Below are positions 28,769 to 37,702 of a DNA stretch of 64,000 nucleotides, one piece after another. The notes beneath the pieces were generated by a model. That model did not search any database. It was not told the origin of the DNA and saw only the letters and a program-made list of their open reading frames with translations. Numbering within the stretch: the first letter of the stretch is position 1; each line of letters opens with the position of its first letter. The stretch spans positions 498,798 to 562,797 of the forward strand of contig NZ_HF536772.1 in assembly GCF_000312665.1 (NCBI RefSeq), written 5' to 3'. Source of the stretch: Rhizobium mesoamericanum STM3625 (GTDB taxonomy: Bacteria > Pseudomonadota > Alphaproteobacteria > Rhizobiales > Rhizobiaceae). The position numbers were made by a program, and so were the translations under genes.

Positions 28769-30298
28769 TTAGGCGAAGGACTTCGCGAAGCTATCGAGGG
28801 CAGCCGTGAGCTTGCCCCTCGTATCGTCGCTGATTGCCTTGTCCGTACGGATCGTGTCGAGGATAGCCGAGCCTTCCGAACGAAGGTACGACAGCAGCCC
28901 CTGTTCGAACTTGCCGACCTGCGCGACCGGGATCTTGTCGAGATAGCCGTTGACGCCGGCGAAGATCACCGCGACCTGCTCTTCCGTCTTTAGCGGCGAG
29001 AACTGTGGCTGCTTCAGGAGTTCGGTCAAGCGCGCACCGCGGTTCAGCAGGCGCTGCGTAGCGGCATCGAGGTCCGAACCGAACTGGGCGAAGGCGGCCA
29101 TTTCGCGATACTGGGCAAGTTCGCCCTTGATCGAGCCGGCAACCTGCTTCATCGCCTTGATCTGCGCGGAGGAACCGACGCGCGAAACCGACAGCCCGAC
29201 GTTAACGGCCGGACGGATACCCTGATAGAACAGGTCGGTTTCGAGGAAGATCTGGCCATCCGTGATCGAAATCACGTTGGTCGGAATGAACGCCGAAACG
29301 TCATTACCCTGGGTTTCGATAACAGGCAGAGCCGTCAGCGAGCCGGCGCCTTTTTCGTCGGAGAGCTTCGCAGCGCGCTCGAGGAGACGCGAATGCAGAT
29401 AGAAAACGTCACCCGGATATGCTTCGCGGCCCGGGGGGCGGCGTAGCAGCAGCGACATCTGGCGGTAAGCAACAGCCTGTTTGGACAGGTCGTCGTAACC
29501 AATCAGTGCGTGCTGACCGTTGTCACGGAAGTATTCACCCATCGTGCAGCCAGCGAACGGCGCCAGGTACTGCATCGGCGCCGGATCGGAAGCCGTCGCG
29601 GCAACAACGATCGAATACTTCATGGCGCCGCGTTCTTCGAGAACCTTGACGAACTGGGCAACAGTCGAACGCTTCTGGCCGATAGCGACGTAAACGCAAA
29701 ACAGCTTCTCGCTGTCCGGGCCGTTATCGTGGATCGGCTTCTGGTTCAGGATCGTGTCGAGAATGATGGCAGTCTTGCCGGTCTGGCGGTCGCCGATGAC
29801 GAGCTCGCGCTGGCCGCGACCGACCGGGATAAGCGCATCGATAGCCTTGAGACCGGTCGACATCGGCTCGTGAACCGACTTACGCGGAATGATGCCCGGA
29901 GCCTTGACGTCGACGCGGGCGCGGCGGGTCGCGTTGATCGGGCCCTTGCCGTCGATCGGATTGCCGAGAGCGTCGACAACGCGGCCGAGCAGCTCCGGAC
30001 CAACTGGAACGTCAACAATGGCGCCTGTCCGCTTGACGGTGTCGCCTTCCTTAATGTCGCGGTCCGAACCGAAAATAACAACACCGACGTTGTCCGATTC
30101 CAGGTTCAGCGCCATACCACGGATGCCACCGGGGAACTCGACCATTTCACCTGCCTGGACATTGTCCAGGCCGTAAACACGGGCGATACCGTCACCGACG
30201 GAGAGAACCTGACCGACTTCCGAGACTTCTGCCTCTTTGCCGAAGTTTTTGATCTGGTCTTTGAGAATTGCGGAAATTTCCGCAGCGCGGATATCCAT
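28769..30298 (-). CDS. atpA: ATP synthase F1 alpha subunit
   Basis: A 509-aa non-catalytic nucleotide-binding subunit. Walker A is [10 protein letters not shown] (about residue 170), and the ATP synthase alpha/beta signature is [14 protein letters not shown] (about residue 365). The ATG overlaps the atpH stop as TGATG, so they are coupled. The length is usual for the family. Confidence 0.97.
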   Translation of the reverse strand: MDIRAAEISAILKDQIKNFGKEAEVSEVGQVLSVGDGIARVYGLDNVQAGEMVEFPGGIRGMALNLESDNVGVVIFGSDRDIKEGDTVKRTGAIVDVPVGPELLGRVVDALGNPIDGKGPINATRRARVDVKAPGIIPRKSVHEPMSTGLKAIDALIPVGRGQRELVIGDRQTGKTAIILDTILNQKPIHDNGPDSEKLFCVYVAIGQKRSTVAQFVKVLEERGAMKYSIVVAATASDPAPMQYLAPFAGCTMGEYFRDNGQHALIGYDDLSKQAVAYRQMSLLLRRPPGREAYPGDVFYLHSRLLERAAKLSDEKGAGSLTALPVIETQGNDVSAFIPTNVISITDGQIFLETDLFYQGIRPAVNVGLSVSRVGSSAQIKAMKQVAGSIKGELAQYREMAAFAQFGSDLDAATQRLLNRGARLTELLKQPQFSPLKTEEQVAVIFAGVNGYLDKIPVAQVGKFEQGLLSYLRSEGSAILDTIRTDKAISDDTRGKLTAALDSFAKSFA

Positions 30299-30858
30299 CA
30301 GCCGACCTCTTTCAATGCAAGCTTAAGGGTAGAGAGTTTCGTACGAAGAGACGTATCAATCTGACGGGACCCGACCTTCACGATCAGACCACCAAGAATT
30401 GACGGATCAACCGTGACGGCAATCGCCACGTCTTTTCCGGTGACGCCCTTGAGCGCCGCCTTCAGTTCGGTTTCCTGAGCCGCATCAAGTGCATGCGCCG
30501 CAGTAACCTCGGCAGTAATTTCGCCCCGCTGGCTTGCAGCGATGATGCGGAAGGCCCTAATCATGCCCGGTAGGGCAAAGAGGCGGCGATTGCGCGCCAC
30601 GACCTTCAGGAAATTCGCGAAGAAGCCGCTGATACCAGCCTTCTCGCTGATGGCGACGATCGCCTTAAGCTGATCGTCGGCCGAAAAAACAGGGCTCAAA
30701 ACGAAACGCTTCAGGTCGTCGCTCTCGTCGAGCATCGCCTGGAACCGGTCGAGGTCCTTGGTGACGCTTTCGACGGCGCCTTGCTCGAGCGCCAACTCAA
30801 ACAGCGACGAGGCATAGCGCTCTGCAACACCAGAAGTAAGCTGGGATGTGTCTGCCAC
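30298..30858 (-). CDS. atpH: ATP synthase F1 delta subunit
   Basis: A 186-aa peripheral-stalk subunit linking F1 to the b subunits. It begins [27 protein letters not shown], matching rhizobial AtpH, and ends with [20 protein letters not shown]. The start is set at GTG 30858, where family homology begins; the open frame extends to 31074 but that part is leader. Rhizobial orthologues are usually annotated from an ATG two codons earlier, and here that codon is GGG. F0 genes (atpB, E, F) are absent, as expected for alphaproteobacteria, where they form a separate operon. Confidence 0.93.
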   Translation of the reverse strand: MADTSQLTSGVAERYASSLFELALEQGAVESVTKDLDRFQAMLDESDDLKRFVLSPVFSADDQLKAIVAISEKAGISGFFANFLKVVARNRRLFALPGMIRAFRIIAASQRGEITAEVTAAHALDAAQETELKAALKGVTGKDVAIAVTVDPSILGGLIVKVGSRQIDTSLRTKLSTLKLALKEVG

Positions 30859-30950
30859 TGGCCCAAATTTCCCTGATTTCAACTCAAGAATCCGGTTGCC
30901 GGCGGAAGCCTGACCCAGGACCTTGAATTCGTTATGATTTCCCCCAGAAA

Positions 30951-30976
30951 TCGCAAGAGAAGCCTCTTGCTTCTTC
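30951..30976 (-). other. Two overlapping hairpins in the atp operon leader
   Basis: On the minus strand, AGAAGC-AAGAG-GCTTCT and GCAAGAG-GCTT-CTCTTGC share bases, so only one can form at a time. They lie about 95 nt upstream of the atpH GTG. The structures are short; regulation is only a possibility. Confidence 0.4.
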
Positions 30977-31117
30977 CGAATTCGGGGTCCGTCTAACATA
31001 GGATGTTCAGACTCGCAACACGCGTAATGCCCGAATACGGCTTTCCCATCGATTTCTAACGCAAAAATGCTCAAAGCCCGACGGCAAAGAGCTCAGCGCA
31101 AGATATACCCACTCAAC

Positions 31118-31507
31118 TCAAGCGGAAAACAGGCCAAAAACATAGGCGAGCGGGAGGGCAGCAAGGATGATTTGCACAACCAGAAGTAAATAGTTGAGAA
31201 TTGTGCTCCCCTTATCCGAAAGAAGCGAGATGATGCGCGCAAATGCGGCCATGGCAAACGCGGCGCCAAGCGCCATGTAGGTCCAGTTCTGCGCCAGCAT
31301 GATTGCCGAAAGACCAAAGCCTAGATAGAAGCCGCCGACGGAGCGTTGATCCGCATAGCCATCGCGGCGACCATCGCGAGGCATGAGGCCGAAGAGCCGC
31401 ATCGCATAACCTGGCGCGAACATAATGACAAAGCCCGCCAGGGCCGTGAAGGCGGCTGCCGCGAAGGCGAGCTGTTCGCCCAATTCCGTTGGGAAATAAA
31501 AATCCAT
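31118..31507 (-). CDS. Small integral membrane protein, possible DUF4345-like
   Basis: A 129-aa protein with four hydrophobic segments (about residues 12-34, 55-75, 77-95 and 103-125). The pattern RSVGGFYLGFGLS in segment 2 and FARIISLLSDKG after segment 3 recalls the DUF4345 family, whose function is unknown. It is a single gene on the minus strand between priA and the atp operon, about 260 nt upstream of atpH. No enzyme motif is visible. Confidence 0.65.
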   Translation of the reverse strand: MDFYFPTELGEQLAFAAAAFTALAGFVIMFAPGYAMRLFGLMPRDGRRDGYADQRSVGGFYLGFGLSAIMLAQNWTYMALGAAFAMAAFARIISLLSDKGSTILNYLLLVVQIILAALPLAYVFGLFSA

Positions 31508-31586
31508 TCGACCGACCCCGAATCCCCTGCTTCGTCGTCCTTATGGCATGATTGACGTGTCCGGCAAAAGCCCGTCGGAAAGCGAT

Positions 31587-33803
31587 CTACAGGAAGCTTT
31601 GCGGGTCGACGTCAAGCTGCACATGCACCGAGCCGCGCTCCTTGGGCGCCTGCGCAAGCGTCGCCCTGAGGAACGCCTGCATATCGGAATTTCGCCGCCC
31701 ATGCACGAGAAGCCGGAACCGATAGCGGCCTCGCACCAGCGCAAGCGGCGCTTCAGCAGGCCCAAGGACGGAAATGCCGGAGATATTTGGGGCGGCGTTT
31801 CGAATACCCCGCGCGTGGTTTTCCGCGTCGTGGCGGGTTTCCGCGGAGACGATAATCGACGCGAGGCGTCCGAAAGGTGGCAGGACGGCGCGCTCGCGCT
31901 CGGCAATCTCTCTTTCGTAGAAGGCACTCGCATCGCCTGAGACGATTGCCTGCATAACAGGATGCTGCGGCTGATAGGTTTGGAGGAGACCGTGGCTCTT
32001 GAGGCCGGTACGCCCGGCGCGGCCCGTTACCTGCGACAGCAGCTGGAAGGTGCGCTCGGCTGCACGTGGATCGCCGTTGGCAAGGCCGAGATCGGCGTCG
32101 ACAATACCGACCAGCGTCATCAACGGGAAGTTATGCCCCTTGGCGACAAGCTGTGTGCCGATGACAATGTCAGCCTCACCCTTGGCTATGGCCTCCAGCT
32201 CTAGACGCAGCCGTTTAACGCCGCCCATCATGTCGGATGAGAGCACGATCGTTCGCGCCTCGGGAAAGTGACGCTCAACCTCTTCGGCAATGCGCTCGAC
32301 GCCGGGACCACAGGCAACAAGGTGATCGAAGGTTCCGCATTCAGGACAGGCCTCCGGCGAGCGCTCGGCATGACCACACTGATGGCACTGCAACTGTTTC
32401 TTGAAGCGATGTTCAACGAGCCAGCTAGAGCACTGTGGGCACTGAAAGCGGTGGCCGCAAACCCGGCAAAGTGTCAACGGCGCATAGCCGCGCCGATTGA
32501 GGAAGAGGAGGGCCTGCTGCTGCTTCTCGACCGTCTTGCCAATCGCCCGGACCAAGACCGGCGAAAGGAAGCCGCCGCGCTCGGGCGCGTGGCGACGCAT
32601 GTCAATGAGGTGCAGGTCCGGCAGCGCCGCATCGCCAAAACGGGTCGGCATGTGAATGGTGCTGTAACGGCCGCTCTGCCCATTGACCTTGCTTTCGACC
32701 GACGGTGTGGCGGAGACCAGAACCACGGGGAAATCGCCAATGCGAGCGCGGACCACGGCCATGTCGCGAGCATTATAATAGACGCGATCTTCCTGCTTGT
32801 AGGCCGGATCATGCTCTTCATCGACGATGATGAGGCCAAGGTCCTCAAAAGGCAAGAACAGCGCCGAGCGCGCGCCGGCAACGACGCGAACCTCGCCCGT
32901 AACCGCCTGGCGCCAGACCTTCTCGCGGGTGCGCGGCGCCAGATCGGAATGCCATTCCGCCGGCTTGGCACCAAAACGATCCTGAAAACGCTCAAGGAAG
33001 CTAGCCGTCAGCGCGATCTCCGGCAGTAGGATCAGCACCTGCTTGCCACGCTTCAGCGTTTCCGCGATCGCCTCGAAATAAACTTCCGTCTTGCCGGAAC
33101 CGGTGACGCCATCAATCAGCGACACCGCAAACTCGCCCTTTCGAACCTCGGCAAGAATCTCGTCTGCCGCTTCCCTTTGCGGGCCTTCCAGCCGTGCTGC
33201 CACGAAATCTGGATCAGGTCTCGCAACGGCCGGCGGCGGCGGCAGGAATACTGTCTCGAAGAGACCCTGGCCGACCAAGCCATCGATGACGCTTGTCGAT
33301 ACGCCGGCGGCATGCGCAAGTCCGCTTCGCGTCCAGGACAGACCATCTCTGGCAATATCGAGAACACGGGCGCGCGCCGGCGTCATCCGCTCCGGCTCGC
33401 CACCGACGAATCGCAGGCCCTCCACCATCGGCTCCGGCTCCAACGCATTCGGCGCACGGAGCGCCATCCGGGCAACGAGCCCGGGCGGCGACAAGGTATA
33501 GCTCGCGACCCAATCAACGAAGTCGCGCATTTCCTTGGTCAATGGCGGGCAATCGAAAACATGGCTAATGGGCCTAAGCTTCTTCGGATCGATGCCATCC
33601 TCATCTCCATCCCAGACGACGCCGATCACCTGTCTCGGCCCAAGCGGTACCTGCACGACCGAGCCGGGACCGACGGCCATGCCCTCTGGCACGGCATAGG
33701 AATAGGGCTTCGGCGCAGGCATGGGAACGAGAACCGGAACCGTGCGGTTTGCCGGCGGCGTCTCAAACAGCGCTCCAAAGAGATCGGACGAATCTGTGCT
33801 CAT
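31587..33803 (-). CDS. priA: Primosomal protein N' (PriA), replication restart helicase
   Basis: A 738-aa superfamily 2 3'-5' DNA helicase. Order: N-terminal DNA-binding domain, Walker A GVTGSGKTEVYFEAI (about residue 220), DEEHDPAYKQED (motif II, about residue 325), and the cysteine-rich zinc region (CRVCGHRFQCPQC... CHQCGHAERSPEACPECG, about 445-490, eight Cys). Motif V/VI follows as SQVTGRAGR. It reloads the replisome at stalled forks. Complete and of normal length for alphaproteobacteria. Confidence 0.95.
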   Translation of the reverse strand: MSTDSSDLFGALFETPPANRTVPVLVPMPAPKPYSYAVPEGMAVGPGSVVQVPLGPRQVIGVVWDGDEDGIDPKKLRPISHVFDCPPLTKEMRDFVDWVASYTLSPPGLVARMALRAPNALEPEPMVEGLRFVGGEPERMTPARARVLDIARDGLSWTRSGLAHAAGVSTSVIDGLVGQGLFETVFLPPPPAVARPDPDFVAARLEGPQREAADEILAEVRKGEFAVSLIDGVTGSGKTEVYFEAIAETLKRGKQVLILLPEIALTASFLERFQDRFGAKPAEWHSDLAPRTREKVWRQAVTGEVRVVAGARSALFLPFEDLGLIIVDEEHDPAYKQEDRVYYNARDMAVVRARIGDFPVVLVSATPSVESKVNGQSGRYSTIHMPTRFGDAALPDLHLIDMRRHAPERGGFLSPVLVRAIGKTVEKQQQALLFLNRRGYAPLTLCRVCGHRFQCPQCSSWLVEHRFKKQLQCHQCGHAERSPEACPECGTFDHLVACGPGVERIAEEVERHFPEARTIVLSSDMMGGVKRLRLELEAIAKGEADIVIGTQLVAKGHNFPLMTLVGIVDADLGLANGDPRAAERTFQLLSQVTGRAGRTGLKSHGLLQTYQPQHPVMQAIVSGDASAFYEREIAERERAVLPPFGRLASIIVSAETRHDAENHARGIRNAAPNISGISVLGPAEAPLALVRGRYRFRLLVHGRRNSDMQAFLRATLAQAPKERGSVHVQLDVDPQSFL

Positions 33804-33923
33804 CGGGCGAGACCATGCCCGGATCGGCAGGAAAAGAAAACCTGCAAGATCATCGACGCCGACCCGCGGATTGATCGACGGCAGCTATCGTTCAGCAGAC
33901 ACATGCGAAGCAGCAAGAGCCGA

Positions 33924-34871
33924 TTAGTGCATTGAATGGACGCTAGCCACTTCCGGCTCGGCCAACGAGACCAAGGGCAGGAATTGCGCGTCGCCATCCG
34001 CGTCAAGCTTATGCACGGTATGATTCTCCAGTGCCTTGGTCACCTCATTAATATCGCCGTCGAGATGTTCCACCGGGATCAGATTACCCACTACGAAGTC
34101 AAAGCGGTCGCCCCGCTTATTGAGAAGCTCATGAAAGACCGTCATATCCCTGAGTTCCGTCGACCACTTTGCGAGCCAATAGAACAGGCCCGAATTCCGC
34201 GCCGTCATATGCACGGGCAGAATTGGCAGATTATATTTGCGGGCAAGCCCGACAGCCGAGGTTTTCCACGGGCGCTCGTTCAGCCGTCCATTTGCCCAAT
34301 GGGCAATCCGCCCGGACGGAAAGAGAACCGTCGCCTTGCCTTCCCTGACCGCACGGTTGGTAATTAGCAGCGTCTCACGGGTCTTGAGCTTGCTCTTAAA
34401 CTCTTCCCGCCATTCGACCGGAATGATGACCTCGGCAAAGCGCGGATTGACGCGTATGGCGTCGCGATTGGCGAATACCATGATGTCGGGCCGCTTGTTC
34501 TTCAAAAGATCGAAGACGGCCACCCCGTCGGCAATGCCAGTCGGATGATTGCTGACGAGAATGAAGCCGCCGCTATCTGGGATTCGTTCGCCATGCCGGA
34601 CACTGATATCGAGCTTCAACAGGTTGCTCATGTACTCGAAGCACTGCAGTCCCGGCATATTCGCGACGTCATTGGCGAAGCTGATCGCTCTATTGTAGCG
34701 CAGCAGCGTGTGGAGGAAGGGTCGCATGATCGGCCAGAGTGGATGCTTGACGATTTTTCGTCCGCGCTCGGCGATCAAGGTATCGACGATATGGCCCGGC
34801 CTGCCATGGGAGACGAGCGCGATCGCTTCCGCGAACTGTCCGATAGCGGTCGTTGGTTGGCGCCGTGGCAT
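33924..34871 (-). CDS. Lysophospholipid (PlsC-type) acyltransferase
   Basis: A 315-aa acyltransferase. The conserved NHxxxxD motif is present as SNHPTGIADG (about residue 107), followed by FPSGRIA (block III, about 197) and LPILPVHM. It probably transfers an acyl chain to a lysophospholipid or a related lyso-lipid at the membrane. AGGA precedes ATG 34871. It is convergent with nothing and divergent from xerC, with a 141-bp promoter gap. Which lipid it acts on (phosphatidic acid, ornithine lipid or another) cannot be told. Confidence 0.82.
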   Translation of the reverse strand: MPRRQPTTAIGQFAEAIALVSHGRPGHIVDTLIAERGRKIVKHPLWPIMRPFLHTLLRYNRAISFANDVANMPGLQCFEYMSNLLKLDISVRHGERIPDSGGFILVSNHPTGIADGVAVFDLLKNKRPDIMVFANRDAIRVNPRFAEVIIPVEWREEFKSKLKTRETLLITNRAVREGKATVLFPSGRIAHWANGRLNERPWKTSAVGLARKYNLPILPVHMTARNSGLFYWLAKWSTELRDMTVFHELLNKRGDRFDFVVGNLIPVEHLDGDINEVTKALENHTVHKLDADGDAQFLPLVSLAEPEVASVHSMH

Positions 34872-35012
34872 TCAAGATCCTGCGTCGTTGGAAAACCGGT
34901 TACGTCGATAATTATGATGGAAGCATGACAAGCACTTGGCCGGCATTAGGAATTCCATAACTGTCGCTGCTTCAAAATTGGCAGCAGGATTGGCAAATTC
35001 AAGGCCGAACAA

Positions 35013-35945
35013 GTGAACGAACTCCTGATCATCGCCGACCCTCGCCTGATGGACGAGCGCTCAGCCTGGCTCGATAGCTTGGCGCGGGAGCGACGCCTGT
35101 CGGATCACACGCTCCATGCCTACGAGCGCGACACCCGTCAGTTCCTGACCTTTCTGACCGGTCATCTCGGCGGCCCCCCAACGCTGAATGACATCCAGCT
35201 GCTGCGGCCTGCCGATTTCCGCTCTTTCCTCGCCGCGCGCCGAAAAGAGGGATCCGGGCCGCGTTCGCTGGGCCGCAACCTCGCCGGGCTGCGCTCACTC
35301 CTGCGCTACCTCGAAAAGAAGGGGCTGGTAAATGCCGCTGGCGTGGGCGCCGTGCGCTCGCCAAAACAGCCGAAGTCGCTGCCCAAACCCCTATCCGACC
35401 GGCAAGCCATCACCGTCGTCAGCGACAAGGCTCAGTTGCACGAGGAGCCGTGGATTGCGGCCCGCGACGCCGCCGTTTTTGCCCTGCTCTATGGCTGCGG
35501 ACTGCGCATATCAGAAGCACTCGATCTGACACTCAATGATTTTAGCGGCGCTACCACGTTGCGCATCACCGGCAAAGGCAACAAGACCCGGCTCGTGCCG
35601 CTGCTCACAGTCGTCCTCGAGGCCGTAACAAAATACCGTTCACTGTGCCCCTATCATCTTGAAGGCGAAAACCCTCTATTTCGCGGCGCGCGCGGCGGCA
35701 AACTGCAGGCTGCGATCATCCAGCGCACCATGCAGAAGATGCGCAGCGCCTTCGGCCTTCCGGAAACGGCGACACCGCACGCGCTACGCCATTCCTTTGC
35801 AACTCACCTGCTGGCCGGCGGCGGTGATCTCAGAACCATTCAGGAATTGCTCGGCCACGCCAGTCTTTCCACCACCCAGGTATATACAGGTGTGGATTCG
35901 TCACGATTGCTTGAAGTTTACGACCGTGCCCATCCTCGGGCGTAA
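35013..35945 (+). CDS. xerC: Tyrosine recombinase XerC
   Basis: A 310-aa site-specific recombinase that resolves chromosome dimers at dif with XerD. The catalytic residues are visible: Arg in CGLRISEAL, Lys in TGKGNKTRLVPLL, HALRHSFATHLL, His in LGHASLSTTQ, and nucleophile Tyr in VYTGVDSSR. The N-terminal SAM-like domain (WLDSLARERRLSDHTLHAYERD) is intact. Start appears to be GTG at 35013, with AAGG upstream; ATG 35049 is an alternative. It is a single gene divergent from the acyltransferase. Confidence 0.93.
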   Translation: MNELLIIADPRLMDERSAWLDSLARERRLSDHTLHAYERDTRQFLTFLTGHLGGPPTLNDIQLLRPADFRSFLAARRKEGSGPRSLGRNLAGLRSLLRYLEKKGLVNAAGVGAVRSPKQPKSLPKPLSDRQAITVVSDKAQLHEEPWIAARDAAVFALLYGCGLRISEALDLTLNDFSGATTLRITGKGNKTRLVPLLTVVLEAVTKYRSLCPYHLEGENPLFRGARGGKLQAAIIQRTMQKMRSAFGLPETATPHALRHSFATHLLAGGGDLRTIQELLGHASLSTTQVYTGVDSSRLLEVYDRAHPRA

Positions 35946-36026
35946 TCTTTTGTTAACGGCTTCTCTTAAAGGAATATCCGCACGCAGAGCGTAGAGCTTA
36001 GCGATCATAGTGACCGGAAAACCATC

Positions 36027-37106
36027 ATGACGATCTCCATCGGCCACCGCAGCCTGCATATCGCATCGCCGGGCAATCTCCTGCTTTGGCTGATCGCCGC
36101 ATTTCATATGTTGCTCGCGACAACGCTGATCGCCGTTCTGTTCTCTGTTTCCTCGGCCGCAGCCGCAAATGATGATGTCTGCACCGGCCACAATATCCTG
36201 ACCGATCTCAAGCAGAGCGACCCCACGCGCTACGCCGAGGTCGTGAAAGAAGCGGACGCGGTGCCGAACGGCAAGGGCATTTTCTGGAAAATAGAGAAGG
36301 TGGGGATAACCCCGTCGTGGCTGCTCGGCAGCATGCATGTGACTGATCCCCGCGTGCTGAACCTTCCGCCGCGCGCGAAGGCTGCCCATGATGCCGCCGA
36401 CACTATCATTATCGAATCCGATGAGATCCTCGACGAGAAAAAGGCGTCCGCCGCTTTGCTTATGAAGCCCGAGCTGATGATGTTCACGGACGGAACGACG
36501 ATTGAAAAGCTTCTATCTCACGACGACTACATTCGTCTGGAGGAAGGACTGAGGCAGCGCGGCATCCCGCTTGCCGCGGTGGCGCGTATGCGCCCCTGGA
36601 TGATATCGAGTGTCGTTGCCCTGCCTGGCTGCGAAATGGCCCGCAAAGCCAACGGCGTACAGTTCCTCGATCAGAAGATTGCCGCAGATGGCGTTGCGGA
36701 GGGCAAGCAGGTCAAGGGCCTGGAAACGCTGGCAGAGCAACTGCAGGCGATGTCGGAACTACCCACCGAGTTCCATCTGAAATCGTTGATCGAAACGCTG
36801 GCCCTTGGCTCCAAGATGAACGATGTCGTCGAGACAATGACCGACCTCTATCTCACCGGCGATATCGGCATGACGATCCCGATGCTGAAGACCGTCTCGC
36901 CCGATGGCAAGGACGAGGAAAGCGACTATGCAGCTTTCGAGCAGCGCATCATCCTCGACCGCAACAAGGTGATGGCAAAGCGCGCTGAACCTATCCTTGC
37001 CAAAGGCAATGTCTTCATGGCCGTCGGCGCTCTGCATCTGCCCGGCGAAGGCGGTGTCATCGAACTTCTGCGCAAGCAGGGCTTCACAGTGACGTCTGTC
37101 AACTAG
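36027..37106 (+). CDS. TraB/GumN family protein (Tiki-like putative metalloprotease)
   Basis: A 359-aa protein. The N-terminus has a hydrophobic segment (LLLWLIAAFHMLLATTLIAVLFSVSSAAAA) acting as a signal peptide or anchor. The TraB/GumN core shows LLGSMHVTDPRVL (GxxH, about residue 95) and GNVFMAVGALHLPGEGG (GxLHLPG-x-GG, near the C-terminus). These two motifs carry the presumed metal ligands of the Tiki-like family; proteolytic activity is inferred, not shown. Its stop overlaps the cytochrome b561 stop by 4 nt (convergent). Confidence 0.8.
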   Translation: MTISIGHRSLHIASPGNLLLWLIAAFHMLLATTLIAVLFSVSSAAAANDDVCTGHNILTDLKQSDPTRYAEVVKEADAVPNGKGIFWKIEKVGITPSWLLGSMHVTDPRVLNLPPRAKAAHDAADTIIIESDEILDEKKASAALLMKPELMMFTDGTTIEKLLSHDDYIRLEEGLRQRGIPLAAVARMRPWMISSVVALPGCEMARKANGVQFLDQKIAADGVAEGKQVKGLETLAEQLQAMSELPTEFHLKSLIETLALGSKMNDVVETMTDLYLTGDIGMTIPMLKTVSPDGKDEESDYAAFEQRIILDRNKVMAKRAEPILAKGNVFMAVGALHLPGEGGVIELLRKQGFTVTSVN

Positions 37107-37606
37107 CCCCCGACGGTCATGCGCCTGAGAACATTGGTCTTCCAGTAAAACTGGTGGGCCAGCGCGCCGGCAACATGCGCCGCGATAAAGGCCCATAGGA
37201 TCGCTTTGAGAATCCCGCCATGCAGTTCACCGGAAATATCGATCCCTAGATAGTACGCCGCCATGCCAGTCAGCGGCAGGAGGAAGATGAGCAGATACAG
37301 CGCGGCGTGCGCTACCTTGGCCCCAATCCGGACTGTCTTCGGCCCCACCGCCGGTTCAGCCGGCGCACCCTGAATAAGGCGCAGGCTAACACGCAGGATT
37401 GCTAGAACGAGAATGCCGATGCCTACATAGGCGTGCACATTGGCAGACGCAATCTGATCGGCCGATGGGACGCCACCATGACGAATCGTCCGGTTCCAGG
37501 CGTTCATACCATCTGGAAAGAGCAGGTTGAAAAAGATCGCGACCGCCATCACCCAATGCAGCAATCGCTGCGGGAGGCTGTATGCATCACGAGAATCGGT
37601 AGGCAT
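37103..37606 (-). CDS. Cytochrome b561
   Basis: A 167-aa four-helix membrane protein of the cytochrome b561/DUF4405 group. Candidate heme ligands are His in LLHWVMAVAIF, NVHAYVGIGI, VAHAALYLLIF and HVAGALAHQFYWK. It likely moves electrons between the quinone pool and a periplasmic partner. AAGGA precedes ATG 37606. The gene stands alone. A perfect palindrome of the Irr (ICE) type lies 22 nt upstream, suggesting iron/heme-dependent control. Confidence 0.85.
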   Translation of the reverse strand: MPTDSRDAYSLPQRLLHWVMAVAIFFNLLFPDGMNAWNRTIRHGGVPSADQIASANVHAYVGIGILVLAILRVSLRLIQGAPAEPAVGPKTVRIGAKVAHAALYLLIFLLPLTGMAAYYLGIDISGELHGGILKAILWAFIAAHVAGALAHQFYWKTNVLRRMTVGG

Positions 37607-37628
37607 GTATCTATCCTTAAAACCGCAA

Positions 37629-37643
37629 TTAGAACAGTTCTAA
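37629..37643 (-). promoter_or_regulatory. ICE-like palindrome (possible Irr site) upstream of cytochrome b561
   Basis: TTAGAAC-A-GTTCTAA is a perfect 7-bp palindrome with one central base. It carries the TTAGAA-N3-TTCTAA core I recall for the iron control element bound by Irr in rhizobia. It is 22-37 nt upstream of the b561 start codon, where binding would block or affect transcription. Confidence 0.55.
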
Positions 37644-37648
37644 GGTAA

Positions 37649-37680
37649 ATGGGCTGCCTGCTGTGAAGCAAGCGGCCCAT
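37649..37680 (-). terminator. Stem-loop after lpdA, possible terminator
   Basis: ATGGGCTGC (37649-37657) pairs with GCGGCCCAT (37672-37680) with one wobble. It is 23 nt past the lpdA stop. Only a weak T-run (ATTTACC) follows on the minus strand. Confidence 0.4.
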
Positions 37681-37702
37681 CCCATGTTGCTAAAATTTAA
37701 TA

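Noticed and set aside
30859..31074. Extension of the atpH frame
   Set aside because: AtpH homology begins at VADTSQ; the upstream part is Cys/His containing but matches nothing in the family.
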